The position numbers and the translations under genes were made by a program. A stretch of DNA of 64,000 bases from Mycobacterium sp. 852013-51886_SCH5428379. GTDB taxonomy: Bacteria > Actinomycetota > Actinomycetes > Mycobacteriales > Mycobacteriaceae. This document shows, piece after piece, positions 49,971 to 58,612 of the stretch. Position 1 is the first letter of the stretch, and each line of letters opens with the position of its first letter. The notes below the pieces were generated by a model, which saw nothing but the letters and a program-made list of their open reading frames with translations, ran no database searches and had not been told where the DNA came from. The stretch spans positions 22,994 through 86,993 of the forward strand of contig NZ_LZSU01000043.1 in NCBI RefSeq assembly GCF_001665575.1, given 5' to 3'.

Positions 49971-51449
49971 TCAGGACACGTCGCTCACTGCTGCCTGCGC
50001 AATGGCCCGGATCTTGTCTTTGGCGACCTTGCCGTTCGTCGTCAACGGCAACACCGGCACGAACAGCACGTGACGGGGCCGCTTGAACGCGCTGAGCCGA
50101 TGGCGCACGTAATCGATCAACTCCTCGGCAGACGGCGTCGAACCGGCGGCGGGGACCACGACCGCGCACACGGCCTCGCCCCAGTACTCGTCGGGCACAC
50201 CGACCACCGCGGCCACCTCGACCGCGGGATGACCGGTGAGCACATCCTCGACCTCGCGGGAGGACACGTTCTCCCCACCGGTGACCACGATGTCTTTGCG
50301 GCGGTCGACGACGAACAGCCGCCCCTCGGCGTCCAGGCGGCCGACGTCACCGGTGGGCAGCCAACCGTCGGGACCCGTCGCCGGCTGATCCGGCCAGTAC
50401 CGCGCCGTCACCTGGGGGCCCCGCACGAGGATCTCGCCGTCGTCGGCGATCCGCACCGCCACGCCGGAATGCGGCCGGCCCGCCGCGCTGAGAATCTCCG
50501 GATCGCCCGCGGCGCCCGCACGATGCTCGGCGGGACCGAGGAACGCGACGTTGCCACCGGTTTCGGTCATGCCGTACCCCTGGTGGAACTCGACGTCGAG
50601 GCGATCCAGCGCCCGGCGGAGCAATTCCGCGGGAATCGCTGCCGAACCGTAGGCGATCGAACGCAGGGTGGGCAGCGTGGCATGTGTCTTTTCGAGGTGC
50701 GTCAGCAGCGCGTGCAGCATCGTGGGCGCCAACGAACACGACGTGACGCCGAACCGGTTGATCGTCGCGGCGAAAGCGTCGGCGCGGAACTGTGCGGTCA
50801 GGACGACGGTCGCGCCGACCGCATGCTGCACCAACATGTTGTAGCCGGCGATGTGGCACATCGGGAACGGCAGCAGATAGACACCGCGCGGCGGTACGGA
50901 GCGGCCCTGCACCGAACCGTGCACCGCGGCGACGATCGACTGATGGCTGTGCACAACACCTTTGGGCGACCCGGTCGAGCCGCTGGTGAACACCAGCCAC
51001 GCCGCGTCACCGGGTTCCGGATCGGGTTCGTTGAGCGCGGCCGGGGCCTGCTGCCAGGGTGCGGATTCGGTGACCGCGACGTGGCGCAGCGAACCGACCG
51101 AAGCCAGCTCGGTGTGCCGTTCGAGGTAGGTGCGGTCGGCCACCAGGATCGCCGGTTCGGTGCGGACCAACTGGGCGAGCTGCTCTGCGGGATCGAGCCG
51201 CTGGTTGACCAGAGTCAACAGCCGGCGGGCGCGGGGGACGCCGTAGTAGAGCTGTGCGTAGGCCAGGCTGTTGTCGCCGATGACGGCGACCCGGTCACCG
51301 GGACTGCTGTGCGCGCAGACCCAGGCCGCGACAGCGCGGACGTCGCGGTCGAAATCGGCGAACGTGCGTGCGGACCCGTCAGGCCCGATGACGGCGGCTC
51401 GTTCGGGGTCGGTGGCGGCCGCGGCAGACACCAGATCGTGCAGCAGCAT
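49971..51449 (-). CDS. AMP-dependent acyl-CoA synthetase (FadD-like)
   Basis: A 492-residue ANL-superfamily enzyme that activates a carboxylate with ATP to the acyl-CoA. The P-loop-like VFTSGSTGSPKG, the GYGMTETGG motif, GWLPTGDVG and the C-terminal GKVAKDKI lysine are all present. It is 3 bp downstream of the PAS-PP2C phosphatase gene on the same strand. The substrate, whether a fatty or aromatic acid, is not fixed. Confidence 0.92.
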   Translation of the reverse strand: MLLHDLVSAAAATDPERAAVIGPDGSARTFADFDRDVRAVAAWVCAHSSPGDRVAVIGDNSLAYAQLYYGVPRARRLLTLVNQRLDPAEQLAQLVRTEPAILVADRTYLERHTELASVGSLRHVAVTESAPWQQAPAALNEPDPEPGDAAWLVFTSGSTGSPKGVVHSHQSIVAAVHGSVQGRSVPPRGVYLLPFPMCHIAGYNMLVQHAVGATVVLTAQFRADAFAATINRFGVTSCSLAPTMLHALLTHLEKTHATLPTLRSIAYGSAAIPAELLRRALDRLDVEFHQGYGMTETGGNVAFLGPAEHRAGAAGDPEILSAAGRPHSGVAVRIADDGEILVRGPQVTARYWPDQPATGPDGWLPTGDVGRLDAEGRLFVVDRRKDIVVTGGENVSSREVEDVLTGHPAVEVAAVVGVPDEYWGEAVCAVVVPAAGSTPSAEELIDYVRHRLSAFKRPRHVLFVPVLPLTTNGKVAKDKIRAIAQAAVSDVS

Positions 51450-51452
51450 GGC

Positions 51453-52607
51453 TCAGCCCGGCACCCCGAGCGCCAGCACCGCGGCGTCGTCCTCGACCCC
51501 GGATCCCAACCCGTGCAACAGGTCCCGGAACGCGGCGACGATGCTGGCCGCGGTGGTCGGCGCGTGTGCCCGGGCGAAGTCCAACAGCGCGTGGTGATCG
51601 TCGTAGCGTTCGGGTCCGCGGCCGATCCGCGCCTCGGTCAAGCCGTCGGTGTAGAGGACGAGCGTGTCGCCCACGCGCAGATGCAGACGCGCGGAGACGA
51701 AGTGGGCGTTGTCGATCATTCCGGCGGCCTGGCCGCCCTCGGTGTCGATCGTCTGGACGTCGCCGCCGGCGGTGAGCAGGATCGCGGGTGGATGCCCGCC
51801 GGCCGCGAGCCGGACCTCGAAGCCGTCGTCGCTGCGGGTCAGCAGGCCGAAGATGACGCTGCAGAAGTGGCTGCGATCAGAGCCGAACCTGTTGCGCAGC
51901 ACTACGTTCAGGTTACGGAGCACCGCGGCGGGATCATCGTCGAAGACGGCCGCGGCGCGAATGGTGTAGCGGACCAGCGACGCCACGGTGGCCGCTTCCA
52001 CGCCCTTACCGCAGGAGTCACCGAGGAAGAACGCGGAGCGCTGCGGGGAAAGCGCGAACAGATCGTAGAAGTCGCCGCCGACGTCGTCGGATGACGCCGC
52101 GTGCAGATGCGCCTCGGCGGCCAGTCCGTCAGGCGGGGTCAGCGCCGGCGGCACGAGCGATTCCTTGAGCGTCTTCGCCAAGGCGATCGCTCGGTTGCGC
52201 TCCCGCTCGGCACGCCGCCGTTCGGCCAACAGTTCACGCTCGTAACGTCTGCGGTCCTGGGCGTCGTGGACGGCGAGATAGACCATCGGCTCGTCCCCGG
52301 TCTGCTCGGTGTCCCGCTTGAGGTCGGCTGCCAGCAGCACCGGCAGCCACCCGCCCTCGGCGGTCACCAGATCGACGGTGATGCCGCGGAGCTGACCCGA
52401 GACCTCCAGCAGGGGTGCGAAATGGGTGTCGAAGTGGATCCGGCTGCCCGCGGTCAGCAAGTCGGTGAAGGTGCGGTCGATCAGCTCATCGGGACGGTAG
52501 CCCAGCCATGTCGAGAGCGTGCGGTTGATCGAGGCGATGCGGCGGTCGTGGCGCATCGCGACCAGCCCGCAGGGAGCGTCCTCATAGAGCGCCTCCCAGG
52601 CGCTCAT
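51453..52607 (-). CDS. PAS-PP2C (SpoIIE-type) phosphatase, RsbP-like
   Basis: A 384-residue protein: a PAS domain at about 1-125 (ALYEDAPCGLVAMRHDRRIASINRTLSTWLGYRPDELIDRTF), a coiled coil (RRRYERELLAERRRAERERNRA), and a PP2C/SpoIIE phosphatase at about 165-384 with metal motifs DDVGGDFYDLF, GDSCGKGVEA and LYTDGLTEAR. The start ATG overlaps the stop of the alpha/beta hydrolase gene. This domain order and pairing is that of B. subtilis RsbP, which dephosphorylates a STAS antagonist under energy stress. The STAS protein at 47801 is a plausible substrate, by inference. Confidence 0.88.
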   Translation of the reverse strand: MSAWEALYEDAPCGLVAMRHDRRIASINRTLSTWLGYRPDELIDRTFTDLLTAGSRIHFDTHFAPLLEVSGQLRGITVDLVTAEGGWLPVLLAADLKRDTEQTGDEPMVYLAVHDAQDRRRYERELLAERRRAERERNRAIALAKTLKESLVPPALTPPDGLAAEAHLHAASSDDVGGDFYDLFALSPQRSAFFLGDSCGKGVEAATVASLVRYTIRAAAVFDDDPAAVLRNLNVVLRNRFGSDRSHFCSVIFGLLTRSDDGFEVRLAAGGHPPAILLTAGGDVQTIDTEGGQAAGMIDNAHFVSARLHLRVGDTLVLYTDGLTEARIGRGPERYDDHHALLDFARAHAPTTAASIVAAFRDLLHGLGSGVEDDAAVLALGVPG

Positions 52608-53413
52608 GCCGGCCGCGCGAACGCGATGATGGCGTCGGCCGTCTCGCGCGGTGCGCTCAGATGTGGACAATGGCCCGTGGTGTCGAGGGTGATCAGCTTG
52701 CTGCCGGCGATGCGTTCGTGGACGTACGCGCCGACCTCGCGGGGTGCGAGCGCATCATGGGCGCACTCGATCACCAGCGTCGGCACGGTCACGCCGGCCA
52801 GATCCGCGCGGTTGTCGGACAAGAATGTCGCCCGGGCGAACACCAGGGCCCGAGCCGGATCGGTGCGGCAGAAGCTCTCGGTGAGTTCCTCGGTGAGTTC
52901 GGGTCGATCGGGATGGGCCATCACCGTCGGCGCCATCGCCCGCGACCAGCCCAAGTAGTTGCTCTCGAGAGAATCGAGGAGTTCGTCGATGTCGGCGGGG
53001 GAGAAGCCGCCGCGGTAGCCCGCGTCGTCGATGTAGCGGGGCGACGGGGTCAGCAGCACGAGTTTCGCGAAGCGCGACGCGTCGGCGCGGGCGGCCAGCA
53101 CGCCCATCATCGCCGCGACCGAGTGGCCGACGAACACCACGTCGCGCAGATCGAGGTCGCGAAGCAGCGCCAGGATGTCATCGGCGTAGCCCCGCAGCGT
53201 GGAGTACCGGTTGGCGTCCCACGCCTCGGCAGCGGAGGCGCCGGAGCCGACATGGTCGAACAGCACGACCCGGAACTCGTCGGTCAACAGCGGCGTGACC
53301 AGGCGCCACAGGTTCTGATCGCATCCGAAGCCGTGGGCGAGCACGATCGTCGGTCCGTTGTCGGCGCCGACGATCCGGACGTTGTTGCGGGTTTGCACAT
53401 CCACGTCCGGCAT
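52604..53413 (-). CDS. Alpha/beta hydrolase, RsbQ-like
   Basis: A 269-residue alpha/beta-hydrolase with oxyanion region LAHGFGCDQNLW, nucleophile Ser in FVGHSVAAMMG, Asp in ECAHDALAP and His in TTGHCPHLS. The HGFGCDQ form and length match RsbQ, which is required with RsbP for energy-stress signalling through an unknown small hydrophobic ligand. Its stop overlaps the RsbP-like gene start, so this is an rsbQP-type pair. RsbQ relatives also resemble strigolactone/karrikin receptors. A plain esterase role is less likely, given the partner. Confidence 0.86.
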   Translation of the reverse strand: MPDVDVQTRNNVRIVGADNGPTIVLAHGFGCDQNLWRLVTPLLTDEFRVVLFDHVGSGASAAEAWDANRYSTLRGYADDILALLRDLDLRDVVFVGHSVAAMMGVLAARADASRFAKLVLLTPSPRYIDDAGYRGGFSPADIDELLDSLESNYLGWSRAMAPTVMAHPDRPELTEELTESFCRTDPARALVFARATFLSDNRADLAGVTVPTLVIECAHDALAPREVGAYVHERIAGSKLITLDTTGHCPHLSAPRETADAIIAFARPA

Positions 53414-53436
53414 TGTGTCACCTTGCCGTGGGCCGG

Positions 53437-54861
53437 TCAGACAGCGAACGAGGCCGCCCCGACGAAGGCCGCGAGCAGCTCGTCGGCGTCGGCGGGGGTG
53501 AACCCCGTCGCCTCGATCTTCGCCAGATTCAGCGCGCTGTTGGCCGGCCGCGGCGCCACCGGTGCCGTCGCCGAGGCGAAGTACTCGGTGGTCGACACTC
53601 CGCGGACGCGGTTCGGGTCATGGCCGGCCAGGGCGAACGTGCGTCGCGCGACATCCGCCCAGGAGGTGACCGGTCCCGACCCGGTGACGTTGTAGACGCC
53701 GTACGGCGCCTGCGTCTCGGTGAGGTGACGGATCGCCCGCGCCAGCTCCGAGGTGAATGTCAGCCGGCCGAACTGATCGTCGACGACGGCGGGGTCGACA
53801 CCCCTGGCCGCCAGCGACAGCATGGTGCGCACGAAGTTGTGTCCGTCGCCGATCACCCACGACGTCCGCACGATGTAGTGCTGTGGGACGGTCTGCACGA
53901 TCTGGTCACCGGCGGCTTTGGTCTGGCCGTAGACCCCGAGCGGAGCCGGTGCGTCGTCCTCGCGGTAGGGGCGCGGCGCGGTGCCGTCGAACACGTAGTC
54001 ACTGGACACATGGACGACGGTGATGCGGTGCGCCGCGGCGATGCGCGCCAGCGCGGTGACGGCTGTGACGTTGGCCGCCCACGCGGCGGCGCGGCCGTCT
54101 GCGGTCTCGGCTGCGTCGACGGCGGTGTAGGCGGCGGCGTTGACGATCGTGTCGTACTCCCGCCACGGTCGCGCCGACTCGAGGCCGCCGGCGGTGAGAT
54201 CGAGGTCGGAACGATCGGCGAATTCCACGTGGGCTGCGCCGGCGTAGGCGTCGCGCAGGGCGTGGCCCAGCTGGCCGCCGGCGCCCAGCACCAGCGTTTT
54301 GCGCGGGGCGACCGGGGTGACCTGGGCCAGGTACGGCTGCGCGCGGTCCTTCGCCGACAGTTCGGCCCGTTCGAGCGGAATCGGCCAGGCGATCGCGAGG
54401 GTCTCGTCCGCGGGATTCACCGACGGATAGTCGACACCCGGCGCGTAATGGTCATTGACCAGGTAGGTGTAGGCCGTGTTCGGTGCGAGGGTCTGGAACG
54501 AGTTCCCCACGCCACGCGGGACGAAGATCGCGCGCGACGGATCGAGTTCCGTGGTGAACACGGCACCGTAGGTGGGCCCGGCCCGCAGATCGACCCAGGC
54601 CCCGAAGATCCGGCCGGTGGCCACCGAGATGAATTTGTCCCAGGGTTCGGCGTGGATACCCCGCGTCGTGCCGACGGCGTCGTTGAACGAGACGTTGTTC
54701 TGCACGGGCCCGAAATCCGGCAGTCCGGCCTCGATCATCTTGACCCGCTGCCAGTTCTCCTTGAACCAGCCGCGATTGTCGCCGTGAACCGGCAATTCCC
54801 ACACCGTCAGTCCAGGGATGGGCGTACCGATGGCGCGCAGCGTCTTGCCGTACTCCGTCAA
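53437..54861 (-). CDS. Bifunctional dTDP-4-dehydrorhamnose 3,5-epimerase / reductase (RmlC-RmlD fusion)
   Basis: A 474-residue fusion. Residues about 1-190 are an RmlC cupin: GDNRGWFKENW, NNVSFNDAVGTTRGIHAEPWDKF and FVPRGVGNSFQTL. Residues about 190-474 are RmlD: LVLGAGGQLG, VNAAAYTAVDAAE, VHVSSDYVFDG and YGQTKAAGD with the catalytic Tyr-Lys. It carries out the last two steps to dTDP-L-rhamnose. The order reverses the usual separate genes by joining epimerase to reductase, allowing substrate handover. It is followed on the same strand by the rsbQ-like gene after 23 bp and preceded by rmlB. Confidence 0.92.
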   Translation of the reverse strand: MTEYGKTLRAIGTPIPGLTVWELPVHGDNRGWFKENWQRVKMIEAGLPDFGPVQNNVSFNDAVGTTRGIHAEPWDKFISVATGRIFGAWVDLRAGPTYGAVFTTELDPSRAIFVPRGVGNSFQTLAPNTAYTYLVNDHYAPGVDYPSVNPADETLAIAWPIPLERAELSAKDRAQPYLAQVTPVAPRKTLVLGAGGQLGHALRDAYAGAAHVEFADRSDLDLTAGGLESARPWREYDTIVNAAAYTAVDAAETADGRAAAWAANVTAVTALARIAAAHRITVVHVSSDYVFDGTAPRPYREDDAPAPLGVYGQTKAAGDQIVQTVPQHYIVRTSWVIGDGHNFVRTMLSLAARGVDPAVVDDQFGRLTFTSELARAIRHLTETQAPYGVYNVTGSGPVTSWADVARRTFALAGHDPNRVRGVSTTEYFASATAPVAPRPANSALNLAKIEATGFTPADADELLAAFVGAASFAV

Positions 54862-54879
54862 AGCCGTTCTGCCTCTGTG

Positions 54880-55878
54880 TTATTGCCCGATACGCGAGTA
54901 GAAGGCCTCGGTGGCCTCCTTCGCCGGGGCCCACCACTGCTCATGCGCGCGGTACCACGCGATGGTAGCGGCGAGACCCTGCTCGAAATCACGGTACCTG
55001 GGCTGCCAGCCCAGTTCCCGGCGAAGCTTCGACGGATCGATGGCGTACCGCAGATCGTGGCCGGCGCGATCGGGGACGCGGTCGTAGGCGTCGATGTCCT
55101 GATCCATCAGTTTCAGGATCAACTCGACGACGCTCCTGTTGTCCCTCTCGCCGTCGGCGCCGATCAGATACGTTTCTCCGATCCGTCCGGACTCCAGGAT
55201 CGTCAGCACCGCCGAGGAGTGATCGTCGGCGTGGATCCAGTCGCGCACGTTGCGGCCCTCGCCGTACAGGCGCGGGCGGATCCCCCACAGGACGTTGGTG
55301 ATCTGACGCGGGATGAACTTCTCGACATGCTGGTAGGGCCCGTAGTTGTTCGAGCAGTTCGAGATCGTCGCCGCCACCCCGAACGACCGGGCCCAGGCGC
55401 GAACCAGCAGATCGCTGCCGGCCTTCGTCGACGAGTAGGGCGAGGACGGGTTGTAGGGGGTGGACTCGGTGAAGCGGCCGGGGTCGTCGAGGGCCAGATC
55501 GCCATAGACCTCGTCTGTCGAGACGTGGTGGAATCGTTTGTCGTGCCTGCGGACCGCCTCGAGGAGGGTGAACGTCCCGACGACGTTCGAATGCAGGAAC
55601 GGTTGTGGGTGGTCGAGGGAGTTGTCGTTGTGGGACTCCGCGGCGTAGTGGACCACCGCGTCGGCCTCCGCCACCAGTCCGTCGACCAGCTCGGCGTCGG
55701 CGACGTCACCATGCACGAAGCGCAGGCGATCGGCGGGCAGTCCGTTCAGGGACGCCCGGTTGCCGGCGTAGGTGAGTTTGTCCAGCACCGTGACGTGGTG
55801 GTCGGTGTGCGCGATGACGTGGTGGACGAAGTTCGACCCGATGAACCCGGCGCCGCCGGTGACGAGGAGACGCGTCAC
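54880..55878 (-). CDS. rmlB: dTDP-glucose 4,6-dehydratase
   Basis: A 332-residue extended SDR: TGGAGFIGSNF cofactor loop, HYAAESHND, VSTDEVYG, YSSTKAGSDLL (catalytic YxxxK), and NNYGPYQHVEKFIP. It converts dTDP-glucose to the 4-keto-6-deoxy sugar. The GTG start at 55878 overlaps the rmlA stop (GTGA) and is preferred; a longer frame read across rmlA is spurious. It is the second enzyme of the rhamnose donor pathway encoded here. Confidence 0.95.
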   Translation of the reverse strand: MTRLLVTGGAGFIGSNFVHHVIAHTDHHVTVLDKLTYAGNRASLNGLPADRLRFVHGDVADAELVDGLVAEADAVVHYAAESHNDNSLDHPQPFLHSNVVGTFTLLEAVRRHDKRFHHVSTDEVYGDLALDDPGRFTESTPYNPSSPYSSTKAGSDLLVRAWARSFGVAATISNCSNNYGPYQHVEKFIPRQITNVLWGIRPRLYGEGRNVRDWIHADDHSSAVLTILESGRIGETYLIGADGERDNRSVVELILKLMDQDIDAYDRVPDRAGHDLRYAIDPSKLRRELGWQPRYRDFEQGLAATIAWYRAHEQWWAPAKEATEAFYSRIGQ

Positions 55879-56747
55879 TGGAACGCCATGTCCAGTAAGC
55901 CCAACAGGTACTTGCCGTAGCCAGACTTGACCAGCCCGGTGGCGTGGTCGCACAGCTCGTCGTCGCTGAGAAACCCTTGGCGCCAGGCGATTTCCTCGGG
56001 CACTCCGATCTTGAGGCCGGTGCGCCGCTCCATCGTCCGGACGAAGTCGGCCGCGTCGGTCATCTGGTCGAATGTTCCGGTGTCCAGCCATGCGGTGCCC
56101 CGCGGCAGCACCTGCACACGCAGGCGGCGCTGCTCCAGGTAGGCGCGGTTGACGTCGGTGATCTCGTACTCGCCGCGGGAACTCGGTTCGAGGTCACGGG
56201 CGATCGACACCACGTCGTTGTCGTAGAAGTACAGCCCCGGCACCGCGTAATTGCTCTTCGGCTGTTTTGGTTTCTCCTCCAGCGACACCACCGTGCCGTC
56301 GCTGTCGAACTCCACGACACCGTAGGCGGACGGTTCGGCCACCCAATAGGCGAAGATCGCGCCGCCGTCGACGTCGGCGAACGTTTCGAGTTGCGTTCCC
56401 AGACCCGGGCCGTAGAGCAGATTGTCACCCAGCACGAGCGCAACCTTGTCCGAGCCGATGAAATCCGCACCGATGGTGAAGGCCTGAGCCAGCCCATCGG
56501 GCGACGGCTGCTGCGCGAACGAGATGGAGACGCCGAATCGCGATCCATCACCCAGCAGGCGTTCGAAGGCCGCTGCATCGTGGGGTGTGGTGATCACCAG
56601 GATGTCGCGGATGCCCGCCAGCATCAGCGTCGACAGCGGGTAGTACACCATCGGCTTGTCGTAGACGGGAATGAGCTGTTTGGAGACACCGTAGGTGATC
56701 GGGTGCAGGCGCGAGCCCGATCCGCCCGCCAGGATGATTCCCTTCAT
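55875..56747 (-). CDS. rmlA: Glucose-1-phosphate thymidylyltransferase
   Basis: A 290-residue nucleotidyltransferase that starts MKGIILAGGSGSRLHPIT, with KPMVYYPLSTLM, the GDNLLYG metal region and VVEFDSDGTVVSLEEKPKQPKSNYAVPGLYFYDN. It makes dTDP-glucose for the rhamnose donor pathway. It starts 4 bp after the Gly/Ala-rich protein gene end and overlaps rmlB, so all four genes appear to be one transcript. Confidence 0.95.
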   Translation of the reverse strand: MKGIILAGGSGSRLHPITYGVSKQLIPVYDKPMVYYPLSTLMLAGIRDILVITTPHDAAAFERLLGDGSRFGVSISFAQQPSPDGLAQAFTIGADFIGSDKVALVLGDNLLYGPGLGTQLETFADVDGGAIFAYWVAEPSAYGVVEFDSDGTVVSLEEKPKQPKSNYAVPGLYFYDNDVVSIARDLEPSSRGEYEITDVNRAYLEQRRLRVQVLPRGTAWLDTGTFDQMTDAADFVRTMERRTGLKIGVPEEIAWRQGFLSDDELCDHATGLVKSGYGKYLLGLLDMAFQ

Positions 56748-56751
56748 CGCG

Positions 56752-58140
56752 TCAGTCCCCGGACTCGGGTGCTCGGTGCTTGGGTCCGGTGGACACCGAG
56801 CTGCCCCCTGCGGTCGAACCCGACGCACTCACACCGGACGAAGCGCCGGAGGAGTCGGGGCCCTTCGGCATCTCCGTGGTACGCACCCCCGTGACCGCGG
56901 TGCGGTCCTCGGCTCTGTGTTTCGGCCCGGTCGCCGCCGGGGCCCCGGCATCGGCGGTTGCGCTTGTCCGCGACCGGGATGCGGAGCTCGGACCGTCGTC
57001 CTCGCCGGTCCTGAAGGGCGACGAGGATACGAACGCCGGTGCGGCCGACGGGTTACGCGTGACGGGTGGCGCCTCGGGTTCTGGTTCCTCGGTGTCGCCG
57101 GGAGGCGGGGAGAAGAACGCTCCGATGGCGATGCCCGGGCCCGGTTCGCGAACCGTGGCCCCGTTCTGCAGGAACGATGCGGCGAGCGACAGTCCGCGGG
57201 GGCCCGCGGTCACTTCGTTGTTCGTGCCGAAGGCGCTGAATGCTCCCGCCAGCGGGCCCGACCCGGAGTCGGCCCGGACGAAGTTGTTGTCGCCGAACAC
57301 ATCTGCGGCCACGGTGAAGATACCGGCCGATTCCACGGTGCTGTCGCCGGCGATGCCGATGCCGCTGCTGAAGAACCCCTGCGTCAACACGGTGCCGTTG
57401 GTGAGGATGTTCAGGCCCAGGCTGCCGAGCAGACCGGCGGTGGTCGACTGGGTCCCGCTGCCGCCCGGTGAGACACCGAGCGCGAGGTTCAGCAGTCCGA
57501 CCGTCGAACTGCTTCCGGGCCCCAGTTGCACCGTCAGATTGCCGATACCGCTGCTCGCCGTGGCAGGCGAAGCCTGCGCTCCGGACCCATTGAAGACACC
57601 GAGGACGACGTTGGCGGCGCCGATCGCCGCCGAGGCTCCCGGCCCGAGCTGCAGAACCAGATTGCCGGCGCCGATCACGTTCGCGTTGCTCTGTCCGCCG
57701 GCCCCGACGGCGATGGCGATGTTCGGGCCACCGATCATCGCGGTCTGCCCCGCGCCGATCTGGCCGAGGAGGCCCCCGACCGTCAGCAGCGACGACACCG
57801 ACGCGCCGTCACCGAATGCCGCCCCGAAGGTCAGTGCGCTCAGCGACACGTCCGCGCGGGCGTTCTTGCCGAAGGCGAACGCGCCGCTGAACAACGTGGT
57901 GCCGGCGTTCGCCTGGGCCCCGTCGCCCAGGCCGATCGCGATCGACGTCGGGCCGCTCGTGCAACCGTTTCCGTTGCCGAAGCCGAATACCGATATGCAC
58001 GACGCTCCAGAAGTCGGCGCAGTGCCGATCGAGCCGGCGACGAGTGCACCAGAGACAGTCGCGGCAGCCACCGCGCCGCTCCCGACGCCTGCGCCAGAAC
58101 GGCGCTTCCGGTGCCGGCCGCGTGCCCGCCTCATCAACAT
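56752..58140 (-). CDS. Gly/Ala/Ser-rich exported repeat protein
   Basis: A 462-residue low-complexity protein, translated from ATG 58140 (SD-like GGGAGGAGAGGG). A basic start (RRARGRHRKRRS) and a hydrophobic stretch (about 20-45) suggest export. From about 45 to 330 it is a Gly/Ala/Asn/Ser-rich region with recurring units such as LGPGASAAIG, LGPGSSSTVG, GIGNL and AIGLGDGAQANAG, consistent with a parallel beta-helix or surface fibre. The C-terminus is Pro/Ser/Thr-rich with two GPKHRA repeats and no anchor. It lies 4 bp upstream of rmlA. A surface or cell-wall role is plausible; homologues of known function are not recognised. Confidence 0.78.
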   Translation of the reverse strand: MLMRRARGRHRKRRSGAGVGSGAVAAATVSGALVAGSIGTAPTSGASCISVFGFGNGNGCTSGPTSIAIGLGDGAQANAGTTLFSGAFAFGKNARADVSLSALTFGAAFGDGASVSSLLTVGGLLGQIGAGQTAMIGGPNIAIAVGAGGQSNANVIGAGNLVLQLGPGASAAIGAANVVLGVFNGSGAQASPATASSGIGNLTVQLGPGSSSTVGLLNLALGVSPGGSGTQSTTAGLLGSLGLNILTNGTVLTQGFFSSGIGIAGDSTVESAGIFTVAADVFGDNNFVRADSGSGPLAGAFSAFGTNNEVTAGPRGLSLAASFLQNGATVREPGPGIAIGAFFSPPPGDTEEPEPEAPPVTRNPSAAPAFVSSSPFRTGEDDGPSSASRSRTSATADAGAPAATGPKHRAEDRTAVTGVRTTEMPKGPDSSGASSGVSASGSTAGGSSVSTGPKHRAPESGD

Positions 58141-58612
58141 CCCTCTCCTCCCTGGTGCCACCGAACGCGGATGCTACGCGTCGCGATCGGCTGCAGACGT
58201 TATTTCCAGCAAAAATTGACGTGGGCGTTCAAGGGTCTCATGGCCGCAGCGTGCGATCTGCTCCGGCAACGCCGAAGGGGCGCTGCAATGCCTGCGGCGC
58301 CGGGTCGGTGAATGCGCCCGCAGTCCGAGAGCGGTGACGGCGGCGATCGCTCGTCCGCAATGGCGGCACGGCGACACGCCGGATCACCTCCGGTAGTGCT
58401 CGACAGCCTGCGGCGTAGCCGCGCCATCTGCTGGGAGCAAAGACCTTCCAGTTCAGGGTGCTTTCTGGGCTGACTTGCGGTGTCCAGCCGTTTGCCCGAC
58501 CGCTCCGGGCGCCACGTCAGAGGTGCGACCCGAGCGGCAGAAACGGCATCGATGGCGTCCGCGTGGCAAAAAACGCCCCCTGCGTCAATTAAACGGTTTA
58601 GAGTGCCTGAGC
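58141..58612. other. Intergenic region between divergent genes
   Basis: About 470 bp between the Gly/Ala-rich gene and the PfaD gene. Short frames are not supported. It has an A/T-rich patch (AATTAAACGGTTTAG, near 58588-58602) just before the PfaD start that could hold its promoter. Confidence 0.5.

Noticed and set aside
49968..52094. 708-codon open frame on the + strand
   Set aside because: Antisense of the acyl-CoA synthetase and phosphatase genes; typical high-GC shadow.
53413..55920. 835-codon open frame on the + strand
   Set aside because: Antisense of the rmlCD and rmlB genes, whose motifs are unambiguous.
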